This document shows, piece after piece, positions 32,752 to 41,096 of a DNA stretch of 49,277 nt (positions within the stretch are counted from its first letter, which is position 1; every line of letters starts with the position of its first letter). Both the position numbers and the translations under genes were made by a program. Source of the stretch: Lachnospiraceae bacterium (lineage in GTDB: Bacteria > Bacillota > Clostridia > Lachnospirales > Lachnospiraceae); assembly GCA_009774145.1 (NCBI GenBank), contig VSND01000028.1:1-49277 (forward strand), read 5' to 3'. The notes under the pieces were generated by a model that saw only the letters and a list, made by a program, of their open reading frames with translations, ran no database searches and was not told the origin of the DNA.

Positions 32752-34264
32752 CAGCGCCACCTCCTGCAATTGCTTTCATAACGCTTTCCTGGGTCAGGCT
32801 TTCCGTAATCTCTCCCACCTTCACACCATCGCGCAGAACCGCCATCTTCGTACATGTACGGAGCATCTCTTCAATTTCAGATGAAATAAAGATAATACTC
32901 TTTCCTTCTTTTGCCAGCTTCAGCACCAGCTTCTGGATCTCCGTTTTTGTGCCGATATCAATCCCTCTGGTAGGCTCATCCAGAATCAGGAAATCCGGAT
33001 CCGTCGCAAGCCAGCGTCCAAGGATCACTTTCTGCTGGTTTCCGCCGGACAACTGTTTGATCAGCGTCTCGCGGCTTGCCGTCTTGATCTGAAGCATCTC
33101 TATGTATTTATCCGCAAGCTCTGTCTGCTCTTTCATGGAAAGAAGACGGAACATGCCGCGCTTTGCCTGCAGCGCCAGGATAATATTTTCACGGACAGAC
33201 AAATCTCCAATAATCCCCTCCGCTTTCCGGTCATCGGGAAGAAGTCCCATTCCAAGATTCATGGCGTCAATCGGCGCGTTGATCTTCACTTCTTTTCCGT
33301 TTACCTTCAGTGTACCGGTCTGATTCTTATCCGCACCGTAGATCACGCGGGCCAGTTCGCTTCGGCCCGAGCCAAGAAGTCCTGTCAGGCCCACAACTTC
33401 ACCCTTATGGATCTGCAGGTCAAAAGGTCTGATCGTCCCTTTATGGCTTAAACCTTTTGCATCAATCAGGATATCTTCGTCTGTGAACACCGGAGATTCG
33501 TCAGATTTGATGGATGCCAGATCGTCGAAATCCTTACCCATCATGGCTGCCACCAGCTTTACCCGCGGGAGTTCCGCAATCGGATATTCTCCTACCAGCT
33601 GGCCGTTACGAAGAACCGTAATCCGGTCGCAGACCGCATAAACCTGCTCCAGGAAATGGGTGACAAAGACAATTCCCACGCCCTTATCCTTCAGCTGGTT
33701 CATCAGTCTGAACAGCTTCTCTACTTCATTATCATCAAGGGAAGAGGTCGGCTCATCCAGAATCAGAACCTTACACTCCATATCCACCGCACGGGCGATT
33801 GCGATCATCTGCTGCAGCGCCAGAGAATACTCTTCCAGATTCTGAGTGACATCAATATTCATCTCCAGATCCGCTATGATCGCTTCCGACTTTTTCACCA
33901 TTGTCTTCCAGTCAATTGTTCCCAGTCTCGTCTTTGGTTCGCGGCCGATGAACAGATTCTCAGCCACGCTCAGATTCGGACAGAGATTTACTTCCTGATA
34001 CACAGTGGAAATTCCTTTTTTCTGTGCATCCAGTGTTGAATGATTTACAACCGGGCCGTTAATGCCCTCCACATGAATCTCGCCGGCCTCAAACGCATTG
34101 ATACCGGTCAGACACTTGATCAGTGTCGATTTCCCCGCACCATTCTCCCCCATCAGTGCATGAATCTCACCCTTTCTCAAAGTGAAATCCACATTGTCAA
34201 GAGCCTTAACTCCCGGGAAAGTCATCGATATGCCGCGCATGGTCAATACTACATTATTGTCCAT
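32744..34264 (-). CDS. ytfR: Sugar ABC transporter ATPase, YtfR type (two ABC domains)
   Basis: A 506-residue tandem ATPase of the carbohydrate uptake class 2. Domain 1 has Walker A GENGAGKST, Walker B VLILDEPTSSLDD and signature YSLALQQ, which deviates from LSxGQ as often seen here. Domain 2 has the altered Walker A GLLGSGRSE, signature LSGGNQQKV and Walker B FLILDEPTRGIDIG. It energises import through the two permeases encoded next. An attenuating hairpin separates it from the binding-protein gene. Confidence 0.9.
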   Translation of the reverse strand: MDNNVVLTMRGISMTFPGVKALDNVDFTLRKGEIHALMGENGAGKSTLIKCLTGINAFEAGEIHVEGINGPVVNHSTLDAQKKGISTVYQEVNLCPNLSVAENLFIGREPKTRLGTIDWKTMVKKSEAIIADLEMNIDVTQNLEEYSLALQQMIAIARAVDMECKVLILDEPTSSLDDNEVEKLFRLMNQLKDKGVGIVFVTHFLEQVYAVCDRITVLRNGQLVGEYPIAELPRVKLVAAMMGKDFDDLASIKSDESPVFTDEDILIDAKGLSHKGTIRPFDLQIHKGEVVGLTGLLGSGRSELARVIYGADKNQTGTLKVNGKEVKINAPIDAMNLGMGLLPDDRKAEGIIGDLSVRENIILALQAKRGMFRLLSMKEQTELADKYIEMLQIKTASRETLIKQLSGGNQQKVILGRWLATDPDFLILDEPTRGIDIGTKTEIQKLVLKLAKEGKSIIFISSEIEEMLRTCTKMAVLRDGVKVGEITESLTQESVMKAIAGGGADE

Positions 34265-34282
34265 ATTTCCATCCTTTCCGTT

Positions 34283-34317
34283 AAAAGGGGGAGACCCATA
34301 TGCATATGAGCCTCCCC
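34283..34317 (-). terminator. Attenuator between binding-protein and ATPase genes
   Basis: On the minus strand GGGGAGGCTCATATG pairs with CATATGGGTCTCCCC (two mismatch or wobble positions) and ends in CTTTT. A leaky terminator here would give more binding protein than membrane complex, as is common in such operons. Confidence 0.65.
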
Positions 34318-34375
34318 AACAATAGTTGCTAATTTATTTTCTACCTGCGGTATGGGCCCGCCGGTACAAGATCAA

Positions 34376-35503
34376 TTAGTACTGAGCGGCAATAATATCA
34401 TCTGTAACAACGGTCAGCTCCTGAGTCTCTCCATTCACTTCAATACTGGAAAGGATATCCTCGTTCACAAACCAGTGCTCAGCCATGTATACTTCCTTCT
34501 CAGGTGTTCCGCCGGATGCAAGAGTCTTGATAACCTCTTCTACGAACGGAGCCGCCAGCGGATTGCACTCGAAGTCAGCGTTGATGTCGCCGGATTTTAC
34601 AAACTCAAGGCCAGCGGTGCAGGCATCAAAGGATACCAGGATCACATCGCCGTCTACGCCGTAGGAAACGCCTGCTGCAGTCATTGCATCCATAGCGCCG
34701 AATGCTTCGTTATCGTTCTGGCAGATCACTACATTGAACTGGCCCTCATAGGATTTGCAGTAGGACTCCATAACCTCTGCTCCTCCGTCCTGCGTGAAGT
34801 CACCGCTCTGAGAATCAAGGATTGTCCATCCTTCTCTGTCAGCGATCTCCTTGAATCCCTCTGTACGTCCGATGGTTGCGGAAGCACCGGTAGAACCTTC
34901 AATTACGAGAACATTCAGCTCAGAGATGCCTTTTGCCGCAGCATAAGCTTTCAGCCACTCGCCTGCTGCAAGACCCTCAGTCTTGAAGTTGGAACCTACC
35001 CATGATACATATTTGTCAGAGTCATCAATCGTACGGTCGATGACGATTACCGGAATTCCTGCATCCTCACACTCGGTCAGAACGGTGTCCCATCCGGTGG
35101 AAACAATCGGGTCAATGATGATATAGTCCACATCCTGCTCGATAAATCCGCGAACTGCCTCAAGCTGTACTGCGGAGTCATTGTCACAGTCTACAAACTG
35201 CAGGTCATATCCGTTCTCTGCGGAAAATACGTCCTGACAGGATTTGGTGGAAGCCGTACGCCAGTCAGACTCATGTCCAACCTGTGCAAAGCCGATGGTA
35301 ATCACATCTCCGCCTGCTGCCGGTGCTGCTGCTTCATCGCCTGTTGCATCTTCTTCCGGCGCCGCCGCATCATCTGCCGGCGTTTCCGTCCCTGCATCTG
35401 CTGCCGGTGCATCTGCCTGAGTGTCTCCACCGCCGCCGCACCCGACTGCCATCGTTGCTACCATTGCTGCACATACCAGTGCACTGACTAACTTTTTCTT
35501 CAT
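34376..35503 (-). CDS. ytfQ: YtfQ-like sugar-binding lipoprotein
   Basis: A 375-residue lipoprotein. The signal peptide ends in the lipobox MAVGC (Cys22). A 45-residue Ala/Asp/Glu/Pro-rich linker follows, then a type-I periplasmic fold beginning ITIGFAQVGHESDWRTAS. It has DYIIIDPIVSTGWDTVL, WVGSNFKTEGLAAGEWL and FECNPLAAPFVEEVIK, the galactofuranose/ribose-binding pattern. GGGAGGATATACC precedes the ATG. It opens the transporter operon and is also near its own promoter, fitting high expression. Confidence 0.9.
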   Translation of the reverse strand: MKKKLVSALVCAAMVATMAVGCGGGGDTQADAPAADAGTETPADDAAAPEEDATGDEAAAPAAGGDVITIGFAQVGHESDWRTASTKSCQDVFSAENGYDLQFVDCDNDSAVQLEAVRGFIEQDVDYIIIDPIVSTGWDTVLTECEDAGIPVIVIDRTIDDSDKYVSWVGSNFKTEGLAAGEWLKAYAAAKGISELNVLVIEGSTGASATIGRTEGFKEIADREGWTILDSQSGDFTQDGGAEVMESYCKSYEGQFNVVICQNDNEAFGAMDAMTAAGVSYGVDGDVILVSFDACTAGLEFVKSGDINADFECNPLAAPFVEEVIKTLASGGTPEKEVYMAEHWFVNEDILSSIEVNGETQELTVVTDDIIAAQY

Positions 35504-35536
35504 AGTGGTATATCCTCCCTATGTATATTATTTTGT

Positions 35537-35563
35537 ACCGGAAATTTTCCGGTCACGTATTTA
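35537..35563 (-). promoter_or_regulatory. Promoter -10 and leader palindrome of the binding-protein gene
   Basis: ACCGGAAATTTTCCGGT (35537-35553) is a near-perfect palindrome that would fold at the very 5' end of the mRNA. TATGAT on the minus strand at about 35564-35559 is a likely -10; no good -35 is seen at 17 bases, as expected for an activator-dependent promoter. Confidence 0.5.
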
Positions 35564-35633
35564 TCATACACCAGTTTTCTCAAAAAGAAAATGGAATTCT
35601 TTCGGGAATAAGTACAATTTTTTACTATTTTTT

Positions 35634-35655
35634 GAACTTTTCATGAACAAAGTTC
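35634..35655. promoter_or_regulatory. Candidate binding site for the AraC-type response regulator
   Basis: GAACTTT and AAAGTTC form a perfect 7-base inverted repeat with 8 bases between, and GTTCATG/GTTCAAA read as a direct repeat at about one helical turn. It lies about 75 bases upstream of the likely -10 of the binding-protein gene, right after the kinase gene end. Confidence 0.5.
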
Positions 35656-35674
35656 GATTTTTTACGGCAAATGT

Positions 35675-37120
35675 TCATTTTTTTACGGCAGGTATGACCA
35701 CTTTTACCTCTGTTCCCTTTTCATATTCACTTTCTATGGAAAGTCCATAATCCAGTCCATAGTTCAGACGAATCCGTTGTTCCACATTATAAAGCCCAAA
35801 ACCGGACGGTTCGTTTTTATCTGCCGATTCTCCTTCTATGACTTTTTTCACATAAGCAAGCCGCCTGGGATCCATCCCCCTGCCGTTATCCCGGACGCAG
35901 AATATAAGTTTTCCGTCCGTTTCCTGAGCAGTCACCATGATTTTTCCAAGTCCGCGTTTATTTTTGATTCCATGATACAGTGCATTTTCCACAAGTGGCT
36001 GAAGCGTCAGCTTCAGAATCTGATATTCATGAAGTTCCGGCGGAATCCGGAGTTCATATTCCAGAATATCCTGATAACGAAACTGCTGGATCTGAAGATA
36101 ACTCCTGATGTGTGCTTCTTCTTCCTCCACACGGATATAATCTTTTCCCTTACTCAGCGTCGTCCTGAAAAAATCAGACAGGGAGGTCACCATCATGACC
36201 ACTTCCTCTTTCTTCCCTGCCTCTGCAAGCCAGATAATGGTATCCAGCGTATTATATAAAAAATGGGGGTTGATCTGCGCCTGTAGAAGCTTCAGCTCCG
36301 TAACCCGCAGGTTCAGCTGCTCCACACGGATATCTTCCACCAGATTGCCAATCCGCTCCACCATCTGGTTAAAGCTGGACCCCAGCACCGCCAGTTCTTC
36401 ATCGCCGCCCTCCCGGGCACGTACTTCAAAATCGCCGCTTCCCGCCAGTCTTGTAACGTCACAGAGACTGCGGATCGGCTCTGTGATGCCGGTAATGATC
36501 CGCCGGTCAATCAGAAAGGCCCCTGTAAATATAATGAAAAAGATCAGAATACTGATCTGAATGCTTTGATCCACATCTGAACGTATCCCCTCTCTTAATG
36601 CCTCCAGATTGGTCGTCTCATAATAGATGTATTCCTGGACCTGCTCCTGAATCAGCTCTGTCAGAACCCGGATATCCAGATCCAGCCGTTCCATATTTCT
36701 GTCATATGCACCGGTCACATGTGCATCCTGTTCAATCTCCTCCACCCGGTCTTCCAGTGTATTCAGACTCTTCAGAATCCGGTTGAGACGGGTCTTCGCA
36801 TGATCTGCATCCGCCGTTTCATACAGCCGCTGAAATACCTCCCTTGCTTCACTGATCAGAATATGCGGCCTCTGTGTATCCACCAGCTCCTCCGCCCGCT
36901 CCGAATTAACGACAATGATATACATAACATAATCAATGTCTTCTTTCAGATCCATATTATATGCATTTGCCATGGTGATATTTTCCACAATCGAATCATA
37001 CCGTTCGGAAAACCGGCTGATGAGACTCAGAAGATAGACCGTCATGACCATGAGCGGAACCAGGCAGACCAGCATCAGCATATGGAGTTTTTTCTTCAGA
37101 GTGGATCCTTTTTTCAGCAT
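35675..37120 (-). CDS. YesM-type sensor histidine kinase
   Basis: A 481-residue membrane kinase. Helices near residues 15-35 and 190-210 enclose an extracellular helical sensor of about 155 residues. A HAMP segment (ITEPIRSLCDVTRLAGSGDF), the LytS/YesM His box QAQINPHFLYNTLDTIIWL and an HATPase domain with PLVENALYHGI, DNGRGMD and GFGLYNVEQRI follow. The start at 37120 has AGGAGAGGAGCGC upstream and overlaps the response regulator stop by 7 bases. It likely senses sugar, perhaps through one of the binding lipoproteins. Confidence 0.9.
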   Translation of the reverse strand: MLKKGSTLKKKLHMLMLVCLVPLMVMTVYLLSLISRFSERYDSIVENITMANAYNMDLKEDIDYVMYIIVVNSERAEELVDTQRPHILISEAREVFQRLYETADADHAKTRLNRILKSLNTLEDRVEEIEQDAHVTGAYDRNMERLDLDIRVLTELIQEQVQEYIYYETTNLEALREGIRSDVDQSIQISILIFFIIFTGAFLIDRRIITGITEPIRSLCDVTRLAGSGDFEVRAREGGDEELAVLGSSFNQMVERIGNLVEDIRVEQLNLRVTELKLLQAQINPHFLYNTLDTIIWLAEAGKKEEVVMMVTSLSDFFRTTLSKGKDYIRVEEEEAHIRSYLQIQQFRYQDILEYELRIPPELHEYQILKLTLQPLVENALYHGIKNKRGLGKIMVTAQETDGKLIFCVRDNGRGMDPRRLAYVKKVIEGESADKNEPSGFGLYNVEQRIRLNYGLDYGLSIESEYEKGTEVKVVIPAVKK

Positions 37121-38748
37121 GCGCTCCTCTCCTGTGCCTGTGACCGGTACTCCCGCGGGGTGCATTCCTGCGTCTTTTTAAACAGATAACTGAAGTAATG
37201 GGCGTCTTTATAACCCACTGCATAGGCGATCTCCGACATCTTCATGGACGAGCCTCTTAAAAGTTCTTTGGCCTTTTCCATGCGTACGGAAGTTAAAAAC
37301 TCGATAAACGTCTGTCCGGTTTCCTGATTGAAGATCGTGCTGAAATGATTGGGACTCAGATTCACGCTGGCAGCCACCGTATTCAGAGAGATCTCTTCAT
37401 TGTCATAATTCTGCTCAATATAGGTTCTGGCATCCTTTAAAAGAGAACTGTATTTTTTCCGTGAAACGGCATCTCTCAGATCAATCGCGGTGTCAAACAC
37501 GTTCTGCAGATACGCCTTTGTATGGTCCACACTGGAAAATACCGTTGTCATCCTCTGAAAGTCCCCGCACCGCTCTACCAGTTCGGTCGCTCCGTACCCA
37601 ATCTGCTCCAGCATCGCCACCGCAGCGAAATACATGTCCATCGTCACATACTGCCGAAGCAGAAGCGACTGGATATTCTTCTCACCCAGACTGGCAAAAT
37701 ATTCATCGATAAAATGGCGCGCTTCCCCCTTCAGACCGATCTTCAGAAACTGCTCCACATTTTTGCGGTCCATTTTCTCCACATTCAGAGCGCTCAGGTT
37801 CAGACTGTCCTCCATGGACGGATGGTCCGGCGCTTCCTCACTGTAGACGATCTGGTTCCTTTTCTTCAGATACCGGTATGCAAACGCACGGTTTGCCTCT
37901 TCAAAACACCGGCTCAGTTCACTTAAACGTCCCACCGCCCTGCCGACTCCTGCAAAATATTCGATGCCGGTATGACTGCGGATCACATTCTGAAGCCGTT
38001 CCAGAAAATCGTGCAGAATCTGTTCCAGATTTCTCTTTTCATCCGTCTCCTTGATGATAAATGCCCATCCGTCCAGGCCAAGCTCCACCATAAGAACGCC
38101 TTCCAGTCTCTCTGTCATCGCCCCAATCGCCTGCTCCGCCGCATTTTCTTCTTCGGAATATCCCTCCACTTCATCGCCGAAAAATATCTGCAGAAGTACG
38201 ATATTATAGCGGTTTGCCACCAGTTCAAGCCCCACCTCGCGCCCTTCCTGCAGAAGTTCTGAAACCGTTTTCTTTCCGGATGCAAGGCTTCGGAACAGCT
38301 TCTGTCTGCCAAGCCGGATGCTTTCCAGCCTTTCTTTCTCAAACGTTCTGAGGAACAGCTTCTGCTGCTGTTCCTCCTGAATGAGTTTCCCGACCTTTCG
38401 GACCGCTTCCAGAAGCTTCGCACCGGCAATCGGCTTCACCAGATAATCCGTGATCCCGATGCTGATGGCTTCCTTGGCATATTCAAATTCATCGTAACCG
38501 CTTAAGATAATGATCTTGATATCCGGCATCTCCTGCCTGACCAGACGGCTCAGCTCCAGTCCGTCCATAAAGGGCATCTTGATATCCGTGATCAGAATAT
38601 CCGGTCTTGCTTTCTGAATCAGAGGATAGGCAAGCTCGCCGTCACTGGCCTCCCCGGCAAACGCAAAGCCTTCTGCCGCCCAGTTGATATTATTCTTTAT
38701 GCCTTCCCGCACAATGATTTCATCTTCGACTAAAAATACCTTCAGCAT
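37114..38748 (-). CDS. YesN-type response regulator with AraC DNA-binding domain
   Basis: A 544-residue regulator. The N-terminal receiver has acidic VEDE, phospho-acceptor Asp55 in ILITDIKMPFMDG and Lys in YLVKPIAG. A helical linker domain of about 280 residues follows. The C-terminal 100 residues are an AraC helix-turn-helix pair (LNTVAASVNLSPNHFSTIF and MSEIAYAVGYKDAHYFSYLF). Paired with the kinase downstream, it should activate the sugar transporter promoter at about 35560. Confidence 0.92.
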   Translation of the reverse strand: MLKVFLVEDEIIVREGIKNNINWAAEGFAFAGEASDGELAYPLIQKARPDILITDIKMPFMDGLELSRLVRQEMPDIKIIILSGYDEFEYAKEAISIGITDYLVKPIAGAKLLEAVRKVGKLIQEEQQQKLFLRTFEKERLESIRLGRQKLFRSLASGKKTVSELLQEGREVGLELVANRYNIVLLQIFFGDEVEGYSEEENAAEQAIGAMTERLEGVLMVELGLDGWAFIIKETDEKRNLEQILHDFLERLQNVIRSHTGIEYFAGVGRAVGRLSELSRCFEEANRAFAYRYLKKRNQIVYSEEAPDHPSMEDSLNLSALNVEKMDRKNVEQFLKIGLKGEARHFIDEYFASLGEKNIQSLLLRQYVTMDMYFAAVAMLEQIGYGATELVERCGDFQRMTTVFSSVDHTKAYLQNVFDTAIDLRDAVSRKKYSSLLKDARTYIEQNYDNEEISLNTVAASVNLSPNHFSTIFNQETGQTFIEFLTSVRMEKAKELLRGSSMKMSEIAYAVGYKDAHYFSYLFKKTQECTPREYRSQAQERSAC

Positions 38749-38766
38749 ATTCCCTCTTTTTCTGAA

Positions 38767-38788
38767 CCGGCAGCTCTGCAGCTGCCGG
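38767..38788. repeat. Strong short hairpin ahead of the response regulator gene
   Basis: CCGGCAGCT and AGCTGCCGG are perfect complements around a 4-base loop, 18 bases from the regulator start. No T tract follows on the minus strand, so it is more likely an mRNA stability or translation element than a terminator. Confidence 0.55.
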
Positions 38789-38802
38789 TATATCTCTGCT
38801 TT

Positions 38803-39849
38803 TTACCGGAACCTGTAAATCGTCGTCGTATGGTACGGCTGTCCTGCCTCAAATACCGGCTGTATAAACTCCGGTATATTGATGCTGTTGGGAAAATACT
38901 GAGTCTCCAGGCACAGAGCGCAGCGTCTGTCATAGTGTGCGCCTCCCTTGCCGGTCTGCGGCGTAATGCAGTTTCCGGCATAGAACTGCACGCCCGGCAG
39001 ATCGGACCAGACCTCCATCACACGGCCCGCCTTCTCATCTTCTACCTGTGCGATCTTCTCCACCTTTCCATGTGCAGTGTGCAGAGCCCAGTTATGATCA
39101 TAGCCCTGTACCAGAGTAAGCTGCTCAAACTCCGCATCAATCTCATCCCCGATCCGTTTTGCCGTCCGAAAATCCATGGGAGTCCCTTCTACCGGCAGGA
39201 TTCTTCCCGTCGGAATCGCCCCCGGCCGGATCTCTGCAAATCCGTCTGCACAGAGCATCATGGTCTCCTCACAGATACTGCCCGCGTCGTGTCCTCCCAG
39301 ATTAAAATAGCTGTGATTCGTCACGTTGATCAGGGTTTTTCTGTCGCTGACTCCGTCGTAGGTAATCTGAATCCCCATATCCGGAAGCAATGTATAGGTG
39401 ACGGAAATCTTCAGGGTTCCGGGAAATCCGTTTTCCCCATCCGGACTCACATAAGAAAAGCGCACGGCCTGTTCCTGTTCCAGAAGCTCTGCCTCCCACA
39501 TGACCTTATGAAAACCATGGTAAAAATCCGTATGCAGGTTGTTGCCGTTCTCATTGGCTGCCGGATGATATTCGATCCCGTCGATCACAAAAGCTGCGCC
39601 GCCGATCCGGTTGGCGCTTCTTCCGATCGTCGCTCCGAAAAAGCAGCTGTTCTCTTCATAATCCGCCAGATGATCATATCCAAGGACCAGATCCTTTTTG
39701 ACTCCTCTGGAATCGGGCACGATCAAACTGACCAGAATCGCCCCATAGTCTGTCACTGCGGCTTCCATCCCGTTTTCGCCGGTTATGGTATACAGATGTG
39801 CCTGTTTTCCGTCCTTTGTCATTCCAAATTCTCTTTTACTGATACTCAT
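38803..39849 (-). CDS. galM: Aldose 1-epimerase (galactose mutarotase)
   Basis: A 348-residue GalM-family enzyme that interconverts alpha and beta anomers of hexoses. Visible signatures are RSANRIGGA near the N-terminus, VTNHSYFNLGGHD with the catalytic His, QGYDHNW and LETQYFPNSIN with the catalytic Glu near the C-terminus. It lies upstream of the YesMN genes on the same strand, consistent with galactose or galactofuranose as the imported sugar. Confidence 0.92.
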   Translation of the reverse strand: MSISKREFGMTKDGKQAHLYTITGENGMEAAVTDYGAILVSLIVPDSRGVKKDLVLGYDHLADYEENSCFFGATIGRSANRIGGAAFVIDGIEYHPAANENGNNLHTDFYHGFHKVMWEAELLEQEQAVRFSYVSPDGENGFPGTLKISVTYTLLPDMGIQITYDGVSDRKTLINVTNHSYFNLGGHDAGSICEETMMLCADGFAEIRPGAIPTGRILPVEGTPMDFRTAKRIGDEIDAEFEQLTLVQGYDHNWALHTAHGKVEKIAQVEDEKAGRVMEVWSDLPGVQFYAGNCITPQTGKGGAHYDRRCALCLETQYFPNSINIPEFIQPVFEAGQPYHTTTIYRFR

Positions 39850-39875
39850 TCTCCTGCTCCTCTGTCTTTCATTCG

Positions 39876-39927
39876 TAAACGGCGTTTAGTTTCTGCACTC
39901 ACAGAATAGCCATGCAGGTGCCGTTTA
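39876..39927 (-). repeat. Long inverted repeat in the galM leader, similar to 9571-9620
   Basis: TAAACGGC (39876-39883) and GCCGTTTA (39920-39927) enclose about 36 bases with an inner CTGCA/TGCAG pair. On the minus strand TATGAT precedes it as at 9620, and the shared outer letters are GCCGGA..TATGATAAACGGCAC. The rest of 39928-40054 holds no gene I can support. Confidence 0.6.
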
Positions 39928-40054
39928 TCATATCTTCCGGCGCCGGTCTGTCTGGTTCCTTCCGTTCCTCCACTGCTGTCCCGCTCATCTGCTTTTTATG
40001 CGCACCTGACGCCCGTATATCTCTTCTTGCTGCTTTGACAGCAACCGCGCCCGC

Positions 40055-40651
40055 CTATAATTCCACACGCCCCTCCAGCGCACGAAGCAGTGTCACTTCA
40101 TCAATGTATTCCAGGTCGCCGCCCACCGGCACGCCGCTGGCAATCCTGCTCACTTTGATGCCGGTCGGCTTCACCAGCTTGCTGATGTACATGGCGGTCG
40201 TCTCTCCTTCCAGACTGGAATTGGTGGCAATGATCACTTCATCCACATCCTGTTCCAGACGGTGCATCAGCTCCTTCAGCCGGATATCGGCAGGACCGAT
40301 CCCCAGCATGGGCGAAATTGCCCCATGCAGCACATGATAGACCCCGTTATACTTTCTGGTCTTCTCATAAGCGCTCATATCCCGCGGATTCTCCACGACC
40401 ATGATGGTCTTCTGGTCCCGGGACGGATTGCTGCAGATGGGACAGAGCTCCTTGTCGGTCAGTGTCAGGCACTGGCTGCAGTAACGAATGGTGCTTTTTG
40501 CCGTTTTGATCGTCTCCGCCAGCTTTTCCACCCGTTCGGAAGGCATGTCAATAATATAGAATGCCAGACGCTGCGCGGTCTTGCTGCCTATCCCCGGCAG
40601 GGACGCAAGCTGCTCAATGAGCAGGCTGATCTGATTACTGTAATATTCCAT
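40055..40651 (-). CDS. recR: Recombination mediator protein RecR
   Basis: A 198-residue RecR of normal length. It has the helix-hairpin-helix LASLPGIGSKTAQRLAFYI, a four-Cys zinc finger (CSQCLTLTDKELCPIC) and a Toprim domain with VVENPRDMSAYE and IIATNSSLEGETTAMYI. RecR loads RecA at gaps together with RecF and RecO. Its start overlaps the YbaB stop (TGATG), the usual dnaX-ybaB-recR order. Confidence 0.97.
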   Translation of the reverse strand: MEYYSNQISLLIEQLASLPGIGSKTAQRLAFYIIDMPSERVEKLAETIKTAKSTIRYCSQCLTLTDKELCPICSNPSRDQKTIMVVENPRDMSAYEKTRKYNGVYHVLHGAISPMLGIGPADIRLKELMHRLEQDVDEVIIATNSSLEGETTAMYISKLVKPTGIKVSRIASGVPVGGDLEYIDEVTLLRALEGRVEL

Positions 40652-40998
40652 CAGAACGGAAAGCCTCCGCCCAGCCCGCCTGTCAGCTTCGCCATATTGG
40701 CTGCACCCGCCTCATCTGCTTTACGAAGCGCTTCATTGACAGCCGCCATGATCACATCCTCCAGCATCTCCACATCCTCCGGATCCACCGCATCCGGATC
40801 GATCTTTACCTTCGTCACTTCTTTCTTTCCGGTCACGGTCACTTCCACCGCTCCGCCTCCTGCAGCCGCTGTAAATACTGCGCTCTCCAGCTCCTTCTGA
40901 CTCTCTTCCATCTGACGCTGCATCCTTTGCGCCTGCTTCATCAGATTGTTCATGTTTCCCGGCATGCCTCCGCCCGGAAATCCACCTCTTTTTGCCAT
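40651..40998 (-). CDS. YbaB/EbfC family nucleoid-associated protein
   Basis: A 115-residue DNA-binding protein. A Gly/Met-rich N-terminus is followed by the coiled helix MNNLMKQAQRMQRQMEESQ, a beta strand region (EVTVTGKKEVTKVKIDP) and VEMLEDVIMAAVNEALRKA. These proteins coat DNA as dimers. It lies between dnaX and recR in the conserved order. ACAGGAGAATGAGAG precedes the ATG. Confidence 0.95.
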   Translation of the reverse strand: MAKRGGFPGGGMPGNMNNLMKQAQRMQRQMEESQKELESAVFTAAAGGGAVEVTVTGKKEVTKVKIDPDAVDPEDVEMLEDVIMAAVNEALRKADEAGAANMAKLTGGLGGGFPF

Positions 40999-41096
40999 CT
41001 CTCATTCTCCTGTTAATCGTTTTGCATCAGCCATAGTCATGCCCCTGTGTCCGAAAAACCGTTCCGGCATGATTCTGACAGATGCTGTTTTATAAG

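Noticed and set aside
38767..38788. Terminator between galM and the response regulator
   Set aside because: The stem is strong but no T tract follows on the minus strand, so I list it only as a hairpin.
39850..40054. Riboswitch in the galM leader
   Set aside because: I could not match any known aptamer core; only the inverted repeat at 39876-39927 is supported.
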